55,004 nt of DNA from Candidatus Segatella violae (GCA_002440225.1 DJSH01000054.1:1-55004); one strand, 5' to 3'. Shown: positions 44,705-53,925, counted from the first letter of the stretch. The notes: generated by a model not told the origin, from the sequence alone. Numbers and translations: made by a program.

Positions 44705-44736
44705 AAAGGCTCGCTCCACATCAGGAACGAGCCTTT
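44705..44736. terminator. Bidirectional terminator between the porin and DUF3078 genes
   Basis: AAAGGCTCG (44705-44713) and CGAGCCTTT (44728-44736) pair, with an additional TCC/GGA step. T-rich sequence follows on + and seven T on the - strand. Confidence 0.8.
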
Positions 44737-44770
44737 ATATTTTATAGCAATCGAATTCTTCACTCATCAA

Positions 44771-46054
44771 TTAGAAAGAGTAAGAAAATCCTATTGACAT
44801 AAACTCCTTGAACTGCCAGTAGCTGTCGCCATCATCTCTCTTAGCTCCGTCATCAAAACGAGGATAGAGGAAGAGGTTGGTGGAGATGTAGCGATTGAAC
44901 TGGAAGGTGATTGTGTTCTCCCACTCTATCTCAGCACGCTTGTAAGTGGTATATCCCCAGAGGCGAGTCTTCCACTTGATGTTCTCGGCTATCTGCCAAG
45001 CCAAGTCGAACGTACATTCCGAACCATAGTCGGTCATGCCGTGCTTGCCCTCGTCGAGACCATATCTCGTGGCGAGTTCCTCACGCCCCACATATTTCCA
45101 GTTGAACGCCAAAGGAGCCAGATGGGCACTACCCATCAACTTGTGGTCGAGCCAATCCACGGTATAATCCATACCGACAGAGAGGTTGAGGTTGAATGGC
45201 GAGAAGAAATCGGAATACACCTTCTTGTCGTTGCTCTTATAGCCATGGGCAAACTGCGTCTGCGCCACCATCTGGATGGTGTAGTACCATTTCTTGGTGG
45301 CCTGCAAGCCCAACTTGCTCGTGTAGCGGATGAGGTCGTCGGAAGTCTTCAGCGTATGCACCGAGTCACCCTTCGATGTTTGATAGCCCAAGCGGAGCTC
45401 CAACTTGTTTTCCCATTTCACCTTCTGCTTGTTGTTGTAGTTGGCCATCATCGTAAGCCGTCCCAGCACCGAGTAGTTGCTCTCGCCTCCTTTGTACCAG
45501 TTGCTCGACACATAGTTTTGCAAGAACTGAAGAAAGTAATCACCGCCGATGGTCCAGAAATTAGGACGGGTGATGACGATGTCCATCGGAACGGCATCCG
45601 GCTCTATCGCCTTCGGAGCCACCTCCTTTACGATGTCCGTATGGTTTTTCTTGGGTTTGCCCTGGGTTGCGAGCGGAGCCCCCACCTCCCTGAGATGAGT
45701 CTCGGTATCGCGCACCAAGTCGGGACGCTTCAAATATATATTTATGAGCGTTCGGTCGAGCATTGTACCCAACGAGTCGGTAGCCTCCTGCTGCGGATTG
45801 AGACGCAAGAGCTGGTTGGCAGGCGCATGATAGAAAGTGAGTGGCGTGAAGAGCTGCGCATATCGGCTGTCGCCCGACTCCACCTTGAGGGAATCGAGAC
45901 GATGGCGCACCTGTTGCAGCGAGTCGGCATAGTTCGCCACCAGTTGTTTCGAAATCACTCCATCCTTTCCTCCTCTCTTATATGCATGCTGCGCGGGGGC
46001 AGAAGCACACGTCGCAAGAAACGCAAAAATGAGTAGTCCTATTCTTATTTTCAT
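44771..46054 (-). CDS. DUF3078 family outer-membrane protein
   Basis: The 427-residue protein has a signal peptide (IGLLIFAFLATCASAPAQ). A helical region (ADSLQQVRHRLDSLKVE) follows, then the DUF3078 barrel-like domain from about residue 165 (NYVSSNWYKGGESNYSVLG) to the C-terminal Phe (FMSIGFSYSF). The family is common in Bacteroidetes and has no assigned function. It is convergent with the porin operon and divergent from pyrG. Confidence 0.87.
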   Translation of the reverse strand: MKIRIGLLIFAFLATCASAPAQHAYKRGGKDGVISKQLVANYADSLQQVRHRLDSLKVESGDSRYAQLFTPLTFYHAPANQLLRLNPQQEATDSLGTMLDRTLINIYLKRPDLVRDTETHLREVGAPLATQGKPKKNHTDIVKEVAPKAIEPDAVPMDIVITRPNFWTIGGDYFLQFLQNYVSSNWYKGGESNYSVLGRLTMMANYNNKQKVKWENKLELRLGYQTSKGDSVHTLKTSDDLIRYTSKLGLQATKKWYYTIQMVAQTQFAHGYKSNDKKVYSDFFSPFNLNLSVGMDYTVDWLDHKLMGSAHLAPLAFNWKYVGREELATRYGLDEGKHGMTDYGSECTFDLAWQIAENIKWKTRLWGYTTYKRAEIEWENTITFQFNRYISTNLFLYPRFDDGAKRDDGDSYWQFKEFMSIGFSYSF

Positions 46055-46077
46055 ACCTTATATTAACATTTTGGGCA

Positions 46078-46085
46078 CAAAGGTA
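46078..46085 (-). promoter_or_regulatory. DUF3078 gene promoter -7 box
   Basis: TACCTTTG on the - strand, 24 bases upstream of the ATG. No clear -33 box is seen. Confidence 0.5.
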
Positions 46086-46124
46086 ATAAATAATTCATAA
46101 ATCATACCCATATTTTCCAATAAT

Positions 46125-46156
46125 TTTGGCTATTTCATAAAAAATAGCTAACTTTG
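46125..46156 (+). promoter_or_regulatory. pyrG-yidC promoter
   Basis: TTTG (46125-46128) and TAACTTTG (46149-46156) are spaced 20 bases, an ideal match. The GTG start is at 46191. Confidence 0.75.
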
Positions 46157-46190
46157 CACCCAAATTATTCTAATTTAAAATATATACATC

Positions 46191-47795
46191 GTGGCTGAAA
46201 CAAAGTACATCTTCGTTACCGGTGGTGTGGTTTCCTCTTTGGGAAAAGGAATCATCTCTTCTTCCATCGGTAAGCTTCTGCAAGCCAGGGGCTACAACAT
46301 TACTATTCAAAAGTTTGACCCATACATCAACATCGACCCGGGTACATTGAACCCTTACGAGCACGGTGAGTGCTATGTTACGGTGGACGGTATGGAGACC
46401 GACCTCGACCTCGGTCACTACGAGCGCTTCACTGGCATACAGACCACGAAGGCCAACTCGCTCACAACGGGTCGTATCTATAAGGCAGTAATCGACAAGG
46501 AGCGCCGTGGCGACTATCTCGGCAAGACTATCCAGGTGGTGCCTCACATCACCGACGAGATCAAGCGCAACGTGAAGTTGCTCGGTCAGAAATATCACTA
46601 CGACTTCGTCATCACCGAGATTGGTGGTACCATCGGCGACATCGAGAGCGCCCCTTACATGGAGGCCATCCGACAGTTGAAGTGGGAACTTGGCAAGAAC
46701 GCAGTGAACGTTCACCTCACCTACGTGCCTTACCTCAAGGCTGCAGGCGAGTTGAAAACCAAGCCTACCCAGCACTCCGTGAAGGAGTTGCAGAGCGTGG
46801 GTATCCAGCCAGATGTGCTTATCCTCCGCACCGAGAAGCACCTCGAAGAGGGCATCTTGAAGAAGGTGGCCAACTTCTGTAACGTAGACTTGGATTGCGT
46901 CATCCAGAGCGAAGACCTGCCTAGCATCTACGAGGTACCTGTCAACATGCAGAACCAAGGTCTCGACACCGCCATCCTCAAGAAGATGGGCGAGCCTATC
47001 GGCGAAAAGCCTGCTCTCGGTCCTTGGCGTGCCTTCCTCGACCGCCGCAACAAGGCTACCGAGGTGGTGAACATCGGTCTCGTGGGCAAGTACGACTTGC
47101 AGGATGCTTACAAGAGTATCCGCGAGAGCCTCTCTCACGCCGGAACATACAACGACCACAAGGTGAAGATTACCTTCATCAACTCTGAATACCTCACCGA
47201 GGACAACGTGGCTGAGCAGCTGAAAGGTCAGGACGGTATCGTCATCTGCCCAGGATTCGGCCAGCGTGGCATCGAGGGCAAGATTATCGCTGCCCACTAC
47301 ACCCGCACCCACGACATCCCTACCTTCGGTATCTGCCTCGGTATGCAGATGATGGTCATCGAGTTCGCCCGCAACGTGATAGGATACAAGGACGCCAACT
47401 CTCGCGAGATGGACGAGAAGACTCCACACAACGTCATCGACATCATGGAGGAGCAGAAGAACATCTCCAACATGGGTGGCACCATGCGTCTCGGCGCTTA
47501 TGAGTGCGTATTGAAGCAGGGTTCACGTGTCTTCAACATCTATAAGAAGGAGCACATCCAGGAGCGCCATCGCCATCGCTATGAGTTCAACAACGAGTTC
47601 CAGCAGGAGTTTGAGAAGAACGGCATGATGTGCGTGGGCCGCAACCCAGAGAGCGACTTGGTAGAGGTGGTAGAGGTGCCAGGACTGAAGTGGTACATCG
47701 GTACACAGTATCACCCAGAGTACCAGAGCACCGTGCTGAAGCCACACCCACTGTTCGTGGACTTCGTAAAGACTGCAATAAACAATAAAAAATAA
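46191..47795 (+). CDS. pyrG: CTP synthase
   Basis: CTP synthase converts UTP, ATP and glutamine to CTP, the last step of pyrimidine nucleotide synthesis. The start codon is GTG (VAETKYIFVTGGVVSSLGKG). The synthetase domain covers about 1-270 with the P-loop GGVVSSLGKG and DPYINIDPGTLNPYEHGE. The glutaminase domain follows with the nucleophile Cys382 in FGICLGMQM and the His-Glu pair in GTQYHPEYQS. At 534 residues it is complete. yidC begins two bases after the stop, so they form an operon. Confidence 0.97.
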   Translation: MAETKYIFVTGGVVSSLGKGIISSSIGKLLQARGYNITIQKFDPYINIDPGTLNPYEHGECYVTVDGMETDLDLGHYERFTGIQTTKANSLTTGRIYKAVIDKERRGDYLGKTIQVVPHITDEIKRNVKLLGQKYHYDFVITEIGGTIGDIESAPYMEAIRQLKWELGKNAVNVHLTYVPYLKAAGELKTKPTQHSVKELQSVGIQPDVLILRTEKHLEEGILKKVANFCNVDLDCVIQSEDLPSIYEVPVNMQNQGLDTAILKKMGEPIGEKPALGPWRAFLDRRNKATEVVNIGLVGKYDLQDAYKSIRESLSHAGTYNDHKVKITFINSEYLTEDNVAEQLKGQDGIVICPGFGQRGIEGKIIAAHYTRTHDIPTFGICLGMQMMVIEFARNVIGYKDANSREMDEKTPHNVIDIMEEQKNISNMGGTMRLGAYECVLKQGSRVFNIYKKEHIQERHRHRYEFNNEFQQEFEKNGMMCVGRNPESDLVEVVEVPGLKWYIGTQYHPEYQSTVLKPHPLFVDFVKTAINNKK

Positions 47796-47797
47796 TA

Positions 47798-49735
47798 ATG
47801 AATAAGAACAACATTATCGGTTTCCTCCTGATTGCCGTAGTGCTGATAGGTTTCAGCTGGTATTCTCAGCCTTCGAAGGAAGAGCAGAGAGCGGCATTCG
47901 TTCAGGACTCCATCGCCAAGGCTAAGCATGCCGAGATGGAAAAGGCCAGCAAGGCTGCCGCTGATAAGCGCCAGGCCGATGCCAAAGCTAAGATTGAGGC
48001 TGACTCAACCGCCCTATTCTATTCGGCACTCAAGGGTCAGGCTCAGAAAATCACACTCCATAACGAGAAGGTAGAATTGACCCTCAACACCAAGGGTGGT
48101 ACTGTCGAGAAGGCAGTCATCAAGGGTTACGTGGGGCACAACATCAAGGTTAAAGATGGCTCCGCCGACACCAAGGACTTGACGCTCTTCGATGGCGCCG
48201 ACCAGCAGCTCCAGTTCATGCTGGAGGCTAAGGAGGCGAACATCATCACCAGCGACCTCTACTTCACGCCAAGCAACGTGACCGACTCTACCGTCACCAT
48301 GACAGCCGTGGCTGGCGAGGGCAAGACTCTCACCATGACCTATACATTGGGCAAGGACTACATGTTGCACATGAGCTTCCAGGCTCAGGGTATGGCAGGG
48401 CTCTTCTCACCTAATTATAATAAGATGGATGTGGACTGGAGCGACAAGGCGCGCCAGCAGGAACGCGGATTCATGTTTGAGAACCGCTACACCACCCTCA
48501 CCTATCACAATGCCGACGGTGGAACCGACCACCTCAGCGAGAGCGGCGAGAAGAGAGACGAGAAGATTGAGGATGCCATCGACTGGGTATCGTTCAAGAA
48601 CCAGTTCTTCTCTGCCATCATGGTATCGAAGGATAACTTCGACCAGGACTCCTACATGACATCCGTACCACAGGAGAAGGGTTCAGGCTACCTGAAGCAG
48701 TTCCAGGCAAAGATGAAGACCGCCTTCGACCCAACAGGTAAGAAGGCATCTGAGTTTGAGTTCTATTATGGTCCTAACGACTTCCAGATTCTGAAGAACA
48801 CCGAGAAGGAAAGCACCTTTGGCAAGAACTTGGAGTTCCAGAAGCTCGTATACCTGGGATGGCCTATCATCCGCTGGATCAACCGATTCTTCACCCTCTA
48901 CGTGTTCGACTGGTTGAGCAAGATCTTCCCTATGGGTATCGTGCTTATCCTCATCACCCTCCTCTTGAAGCTCATCACCTACCCTATGGTAAAGAAGAGC
49001 TACATGAGCAGCGCGAAGATGCGTGTACTGAAACCAAAGCTCGACGCAGCTACCGCCCAGTACAACAAGCCTGAGGACCAGATGCAGAAGCAGCAGGCGA
49101 TGATGGCAGAGTATGCCAAGTATGGCGTGAGTCCATTGTCAGGCTGTATCCCTATGTTGATTCAGATGCCTGTATGGGTTGCGATGTTCAACTTCGTGCC
49201 TAATGCCATCCAGCTCCGTGGCGAGCACTTCCTCTGGATGAACGACTTGAGTACATACGACCCAATCTTCGAGTGGAACACCAACATCTGGTTGATTGGC
49301 GACCACTTGAGTTTGACCTGTATTCTCTTCTGTGTGGCAAACCTCCTCTACTCTTGGATGACCATGCGCCAGCAGAGAGACCAGATGGTGGGTCAGCAGG
49401 CTGAGCAGATGAAGATGATGCAGTGGATGATGTTCCTCATGCCAGTGATGTTCTTCTTCATGTTCAACGATTACTCGGCAGGTTTGAACTTCTACTACTT
49501 CATCTCATTGTTCTTCAGTGCCGCCATCATGTGGACACTGCGCAAGACCACCAACGACGAGAAGCTCCTCGCCATCTTGGAGAAGCGCTACCAGGAGAAC
49601 AAGAACAACCCTAAGAAGGCCAACAACTTCATGGCTCGCATGCAAGCCCTCCAGGAGTTGCAGCGCCAACAGCAGGAAGAGATGAACCGCAAGAGAGCGG
49701 AACTGGAAGAGAAGAAAAAGAATCTTGGAAAGTAA
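47798..49735 (+). CDS. yidC: Membrane protein insertase YidC
   Basis: YidC inserts proteins into the inner membrane alone or with SecYEG. The 645-residue Bacteroidetes form has an N-terminal membrane segment (IIGFLLIAVVLIGFSWY), a large periplasmic beta-sandwich domain (about 80-350), and five C-terminal segments starting with FPMGIVLILITLLLKLITYP, including YGVSPLSGCIPMLIQMPV. The cytoplasmic tail is Gln/Glu/Lys-rich (RMQALQELQRQQQEEMNRKR). The length is normal for the phylum. A strong terminator follows. Confidence 0.96.
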   Translation: MNKNNIIGFLLIAVVLIGFSWYSQPSKEEQRAAFVQDSIAKAKHAEMEKASKAAADKRQADAKAKIEADSTALFYSALKGQAQKITLHNEKVELTLNTKGGTVEKAVIKGYVGHNIKVKDGSADTKDLTLFDGADQQLQFMLEAKEANIITSDLYFTPSNVTDSTVTMTAVAGEGKTLTMTYTLGKDYMLHMSFQAQGMAGLFSPNYNKMDVDWSDKARQQERGFMFENRYTTLTYHNADGGTDHLSESGEKRDEKIEDAIDWVSFKNQFFSAIMVSKDNFDQDSYMTSVPQEKGSGYLKQFQAKMKTAFDPTGKKASEFEFYYGPNDFQILKNTEKESTFGKNLEFQKLVYLGWPIIRWINRFFTLYVFDWLSKIFPMGIVLILITLLLKLITYPMVKKSYMSSAKMRVLKPKLDAATAQYNKPEDQMQKQQAMMAEYAKYGVSPLSGCIPMLIQMPVWVAMFNFVPNAIQLRGEHFLWMNDLSTYDPIFEWNTNIWLIGDHLSLTCILFCVANLLYSWMTMRQQRDQMVGQQAEQMKMMQWMMFLMPVMFFFMFNDYSAGLNFYYFISLFFSAAIMWTLRKTTNDEKLLAILEKRYQENKNNPKKANNFMARMQALQELQRQQQEEMNRKRAELEEKKKNLGK

Positions 49736-49770
49736 ATTCAGAAATTAAACATTTCTAGATAGACAAATAC

Positions 49771-49816
49771 AAAAAACAGCATGGACATGAGAGACTCATA
49801 TCCATGCTGTTTTTTT
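49771..49816 (+). terminator. Terminator of pyrG-yidC
   Basis: AAAAAACAGCATGGA (49771-49785) and TCCATGCTGTTTTTT (49801-49815) form a 15-bp perfect stem with an inner ATGAG/CTCAT dyad and a T tract. Confidence 0.9.
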
Positions 49817-49875
49817 ATAATCGAAAAGAAATCATAACACAAACAACTATCAATTACCAAAAACTTTAGAAAATC

Positions 49876-51105
49876 ATGATGAACAATCTTTCATCCAAGC
49901 CACGATACGAAATACTAGATGGACTTCGCGGTGTGGCGGCAATCATTGTCCTTATCTATCATCATTTCGAGGAATTCGGTCCTGGAATCACTAGCTTTCA
50001 TGGCTATCTGGCAGTAGATTTCTTTTTCATCTTGTCGGGCTTTGTTGTGGGATATGCCTACGATGACCGTTGGAAAAGTGCAGCCAATCCCAATGGTATG
50101 ACATTGGGCGGCTTTTTCAAGCGCCGTCTCATCCGTCTGCATCCGATGCTCCTCTTCGGTATGTTCTTTGGTCTGCTGATGTTTTACTTCGGCGGAGGTT
50201 CTGGATTACCACAAATCATGCAATCACACTGGCCAACCATCTTGATTAGTTTTGTGTTTGCCATTACCTTGATACCAGTACCCAAGATGTTTGATGTTAG
50301 AGGTTGGGGAGAGGTGAATTCTTTCAATGGCAACTCTTGGACATTGGGGTTTGAGTATCTAGCCAATATTCTCTATGCCCTATTCATCCGTCATTTAGGC
50401 AAGACCATGCTCACCCTCCTCGTTATCCTCTTTGCGATACTCACTATTGGCATGGGATTGGGCTTCGACTTCTTCGGAATTATGAGCAATCGCCCCGACT
50501 ATCAACCTGTGGGAACATTTATCGGTGGATGGGATATGAATCCAGACCAAGTACTCTTGGGTTGGATACGCTTGCTCTATCCATTTTTCGCAGGATTGCT
50601 GATGTCTCGCATTTTGGCAACCTCCAAGATTTCTTCCACAATTTCATCAGAGGCATCCTCAGAAGCAGCTTCCAAAACAGCCGAAGTTTCTAACACCCTG
50701 CTCAATCGCCATGGTTTTCTGATAGCATCACTCTGCCTATCCGCAGTATTGCTTGTACCTTACGTTGGAAGCCAAGAGCACCCACTTTATAATGGTGTTT
50801 ACGAGATTATCTGCATCCTCTTCGTCTTTCCTGCCATCGTCTATATGGGAGCAAAGGGAACTGTATCTGGCAAAGTTCACGGTTTTTGCAAGTGGCTGGG
50901 CGACATCTCCTACCCTCTCTACATCACCCATTCGCCTATCATCTTTACCCTCTGCATCGGATGGAAGGCAAATAATCCTGATGCCACGGCAGACCAGATA
51001 GTATTCGTATGTTGCTGCAGCATCATCCTCAGCCTGATGGTGGCATGGGCATCGCTCAAGCTATGGGATGAACCTGTAAGAAACTGGCTCAAAAAGAAAT
51101 TGTAA
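49876..51105 (+). CDS. Acyltransferase 3 family membrane protein (OafA-like)
   Basis: The 409-residue polytopic membrane protein opens with the family signature EILDGLRGVAAIIVLIYHH (about 12-30), where a His is the proposed catalytic residue, and continues GYLAVDFFFILSGFVVGYAY. About ten membrane segments can be seen. Such enzymes transfer acyl groups from the cytoplasm to extracytoplasmic sugars or other acceptors (O-antigen, peptidoglycan, antibiotics). The acceptor here is unknown, and no polysaccharide genes lie nearby. A Ser/Ala-rich insertion (SSTISSEASSEAASKTAEVS) sits near residue 250. Confidence 0.92.
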   Translation: MMNNLSSKPRYEILDGLRGVAAIIVLIYHHFEEFGPGITSFHGYLAVDFFFILSGFVVGYAYDDRWKSAANPNGMTLGGFFKRRLIRLHPMLLFGMFFGLLMFYFGGGSGLPQIMQSHWPTILISFVFAITLIPVPKMFDVRGWGEVNSFNGNSWTLGFEYLANILYALFIRHLGKTMLTLLVILFAILTIGMGLGFDFFGIMSNRPDYQPVGTFIGGWDMNPDQVLLGWIRLLYPFFAGLLMSRILATSKISSTISSEASSEAASKTAEVSNTLLNRHGFLIASLCLSAVLLVPYVGSQEHPLYNGVYEIICILFVFPAIVYMGAKGTVSGKVHGFCKWLGDISYPLYITHSPIIFTLCIGWKANNPDATADQIVFVCCCSIILSLMVAWASLKLWDEPVRNWLKKKL

Positions 51106-51296
51106 AAAACGAAAAGTCACGTTCGAAGTTCCCGCTTTCAGCACAAATAAAAAGAGTTTATTGAGTCTAGATGTCCTATCATCATAGGAAACCCCGATAC
51201 ATAGCTAGGAAAAAGCCTTGCCATGACCTACCCTAACTCCCCTAAGAGTCAAAGACAGAAATATTATACAATAACGCAAAAAGAAAAAAACGAAGA

Positions 51297-51722
51297 ATGA
51301 AAAAAATACTATTATCACTTCTCGCAGCCATCGGTCTCAGCACTACAGGCTGCTCCGCACAAGCTGGAAAGGCTGGAAAAACAGCTTCATCTGATGATGG
51401 AATCAGCGTCTTGTCGCCTCAAGCATTTATCGAACAAGCAAAGGCTGATACCACAGCTTTTATCCTCGATGTTCGAACACCTGACGAATATAAGGAGGGA
51501 CATTTGGCTGACGCCCATCAGCTCGACTTCCTCAATGCCGAGGCTTTCGATTCTGGCATCAAACAGTTAGACAAAGCCCACACCTATTATATATATTGCC
51601 GCAGTGGACGACGAAGCCATGGAGCTTGCGAAAAGATGCAGAAGCAAGGATTCAAGGTTTTCGATATGGAAGGGGGAATCCTCAACTGGATAAAACTTGG
51701 AATGCCAGTCACCAAGGAATAG
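51297..51722 (+). CDS. Rhodanese-like lipoprotein
   Basis: The 141-residue protein has a lipoprotein signal (LLAAIGLSTTGCSA, Cys near 19). A rhodanese domain follows: ILDVRTPDEYKEGHLADA (about 56-73) and the active loop CRSGRRS with Cys101. It would carry sulfur on this Cys in the periplasm or outer membrane. Single-domain rhodaneses handle thiosulfate or persulfide sulfur, and the partner here is not evident. The gene stands alone and is followed by the palindrome arrays. Confidence 0.9.
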   Translation: MKKILLSLLAAIGLSTTGCSAQAGKAGKTASSDDGISVLSPQAFIEQAKADTTAFILDVRTPDEYKEGHLADAHQLDFLNAEAFDSGIKQLDKAHTYYIYCRSGRRSHGACEKMQKQGFKVFDMEGGILNWIKLGMPVTKE

Positions 51723-51755
51723 CAGTAACACTCGTATGCTTACAACGATTCAGAT

Positions 51756-51843
51756 GCACAACACGTGATAGACGAGCGCACAACACGTGTTGTGCAGCTG
51801 CATATCAGCTGATGTGCAACCGCACAACAGCTGTTGTGCGGTT
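51756..51843. repeat. Four-unit 22-bp-phased palindrome array
   Basis: Eighteen-base units begin at 51756, 51778, 51800 and 51822, exactly 22 apart. Unit 2 is the perfect palindrome GCACAACACGTGTTGTGC and unit 4 is GCACAACAGCTGTTGTGC, which extends to a 26-bp perfect palindrome (51818-51843). Unit 3 (GCATATCAGCTGATGTGC) has one mismatched pair. Unit 1 keeps the left half only. The consensus is GCAnAnCAssTGnTnTGC. Confidence 0.85.
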
Positions 51844-51883
51844 ATACATACTATATGTTCCGGAAACAAAACCTATATCCTTG

Positions 51884-51936
51884 GAAGACTTCTACTATAT
51901 ATCTCAAAGACTTCTACTATATATTTCGAAGACTTC
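51884..51936. repeat. Three-unit 22-bp-phased repeat next to the palindrome array
   Basis: AAGACTTC recurs at 51885, 51907 and 51929, 22 bp apart. The first two copies share 18 bases (AAGACTTCTACTATATAT). The first and third copies lie in GAAGACTTC palindromes. The block is bounded by CCTTGGAAG (51879-51887) and its inverse CTTCCAAGG (51933-51941). Confidence 0.75.
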
Positions 51937-51985
51937 CAAGGCTTCTGTTATCTTTCAGATATACTTCTGCTAACCCAAAGATAAC

Positions 51986-53449
51986 TTACTTCTTCAGCAC
52001 AGGCTCGCAAGTTAAACCTACGCCAAGCTTCTTGAATATCCTCTGGTCCACATCGCTCAACATCACCGTACAATGTACTTGGCAACCTCTGAGCTTAGGC
52101 AACTGCTCCAAAGCCTTCTTGCAGTTCTCGTCATTTTCCGAGAGAACAGAGAGAGCTACGAGCACCTCATCGGTATGAAGGCGAGGATTCTTGCCGCCGA
52201 GATAACTAATCTTAGTATGTTGGATTGGCTTAATCATCGACTGAGGAATCAACTTCAACTCGTGGTCGATACCTGCCAAATGCTTCATCACGTTCAAAAG
52301 CAAAGCGGCACTGCAACCGAGCAACTCGCTGCTATGACCGCAGATGATGGTGCCATCCTCTAGTTCCATGGCAGAGGAAGTATGTCCAGTCTCCTTCAAG
52401 AAGTTCTTTGCAGCTACCGTCACCTTGCGATAATCGGTGTTAATCTTCGCCTGGTTGAAGAGCATCTGAATCTTCTGAATCTCAGCTTCGTTGCAAGCAC
52501 CAAGCGCCAACTTGTTGGTAGCGGCATAATAACGACGGACGATTTCGTCCTTAGATGCCTCGCAGCAAGCCTCATCGTCCGAGATGCAGAAGCCCACCAT
52601 ATTCACACCCATATCCGTAGGCGACTTATATGGATTGCTACCATAGATACCCTCGAACAAGGCATTCAATACAGGATAGATTTCAACGTCACGATTATAG
52701 TTGATGGCTATCTTATTGTACGCCTCCAAGTGAAATGGGTCGATCATGTTCACATCGTTGAGGTCGGCAGTGGCTGCCTCGTAGGCGATGTTGACAGGGT
52801 GCTTCAATGGGAGATTCCAAACAGGGAAAGTCTCAAACTTGGCGTAACCAGCACGCACACCACGCTTATTCTCATTATAAAGCTGACTCAGGCAGACCGC
52901 CATCTTGCCGCTACCAGGACCAGGGGCTGTGACGATTACCAATGGACGCTCGGTCTCCACATAGTCGTTCTTGCCGAAACCCTCATCAGAAGCAATCAGC
53001 TCCACATTGTGAGGATAGCCCTCGATAAGATAATGGCAGTAGGTCTTGATGCCCTCACGCTCCAATCGCTGCTTGAAGGCGATGGCGGCAGGCTGACCGT
53101 CGAAATGGGTGATGACAACGGAACCCACCATGAAGCCACGGTTCTGGAACTCGCCACGGAGGCGGAGCACGTCTTCATCGTAAGTGATGCCAAGGTCGGC
53201 ACGCTTCTTGTTCTTTACAATGTCGGCTGCACTAATCACGATAACAATCTCGATGCTATCGCTGATTTTCTGGAACATGCGCAGTTTGCTGTCTGGTTGG
53301 AAACCTGGCAAGACACGGCTGGCGTGGTGGTCGTCGAAAAGCTTGCCTCCCAATTCGAGGTAAAGCTTTCCGTCAAACTTAGAGATTCGCTCCTTGATAT
53401 GCTCAGATTGAATCTTCAGATACTTCTCGTTGTCAAATCCTATCTTCAT
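51986..53449 (-). CDS. DUF1846 family protein
   Basis: The 487-residue cytoplasmic protein matches the DUF1846 family over its whole length (MKIGFDNEKYLKIQSEHI; KLYLELGGKLFDDHHASRVLPGF; TAPGPGSGKMAVCLSQLYN). The GPGSGKM segment near residue 175 resembles a nucleotide-binding loop. Structures of family members are known, but a biochemical function is not established. It is transcribed alone, with a palindromic site near the -33 position of its promoter. Confidence 0.92.
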   Translation of the reverse strand: MKIGFDNEKYLKIQSEHIKERISKFDGKLYLELGGKLFDDHHASRVLPGFQPDSKLRMFQKISDSIEIVIVISAADIVKNKKRADLGITYDEDVLRLRGEFQNRGFMVGSVVITHFDGQPAAIAFKQRLEREGIKTYCHYLIEGYPHNVELIASDEGFGKNDYVETERPLVIVTAPGPGSGKMAVCLSQLYNENKRGVRAGYAKFETFPVWNLPLKHPVNIAYEAATADLNDVNMIDPFHLEAYNKIAINYNRDVEIYPVLNALFEGIYGSNPYKSPTDMGVNMVGFCISDDEACCEASKDEIVRRYYAATNKLALGACNEAEIQKIQMLFNQAKINTDYRKVTVAAKNFLKETGHTSSAMELEDGTIICGHSSELLGCSAALLLNVMKHLAGIDHELKLIPQSMIKPIQHTKISYLGGKNPRLHTDEVLVALSVLSENDENCKKALEQLPKLRGCQVHCTVMLSDVDQRIFKKLGVGLTCEPVLKK

Positions 53450-53512
53450 ATTGTCTTGAATTGTATTTCTTGGTTGTTTACGATTTGGCTTTGCCTAGAA
53501 ACAAAACCGGCT

Positions 53513-53520
53513 GCAAAATT
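53513..53520 (-). promoter_or_regulatory. DUF1846 gene promoter -7 box
   Basis: TAATTTTG on the - strand. The 12-bp palindrome TCGATATATCGA (53531-53542) occupies the usual -33 position, where a regulator could bind. Confidence 0.5.
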
Positions 53521-53845
53521 ACAAAAAAGTATCGATATATCGACATCAGGCACAAGGAATTTTCAAAAGAATTTCCATCCTATAAGAAATCCGACAAGAG
53601 CCAATCAAAATAATGCTCTTGCCGGATTCCTGCCCTCCGAACAAAAAGCCTTTACTGTATCCCTACAACTAAGACTCCCGAGGGCGGTTCCTAGAAAAGT
53701 AAATGAAGTATTTGTTTTAACCATCCTAACGATTTAAATCACCTTAATTCTATATATGGGCATATATTTGATTTTCTTGCTGCAAAGATAGAGATTTTCC
53801 CGGAAAGTTGGGTTGCAAAGAGTAAAAACATAGTGTGATTACGAC

Positions 53846-53883
53846 AAAAAGGTGTCGCATTCCTACAAATGCGACACCTTTTT
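53846..53883. terminator. Strong bidirectional terminator
   Basis: AAAAAGGTGTCGCATT (53846-53861) and AATGCGACACCTTTTT (53868-53883) form a 16-bp perfect stem with a six-base loop and T tracts on both strands. Both flanking genes point away from it. Confidence 0.85.
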
Positions 53884-53917
53884 GTTACTTTTATGCCGTA
53901 TTATGGAAAAATTGCAG

Positions 53918-53925
53918 TAACTTTG
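53918..53925 (+). promoter_or_regulatory. S9 peptidase promoter -7 box
   Basis: TAACTTTG, 31 bases before the ATG at 53956. A matching -33 box is not clear. Confidence 0.55.

Noticed and set aside
45041..46036. 331-codon + strand frame opposite DUF3078
   Set aside because: It is a shadow of the - strand gene, which has a signal peptide and a barrel pattern.
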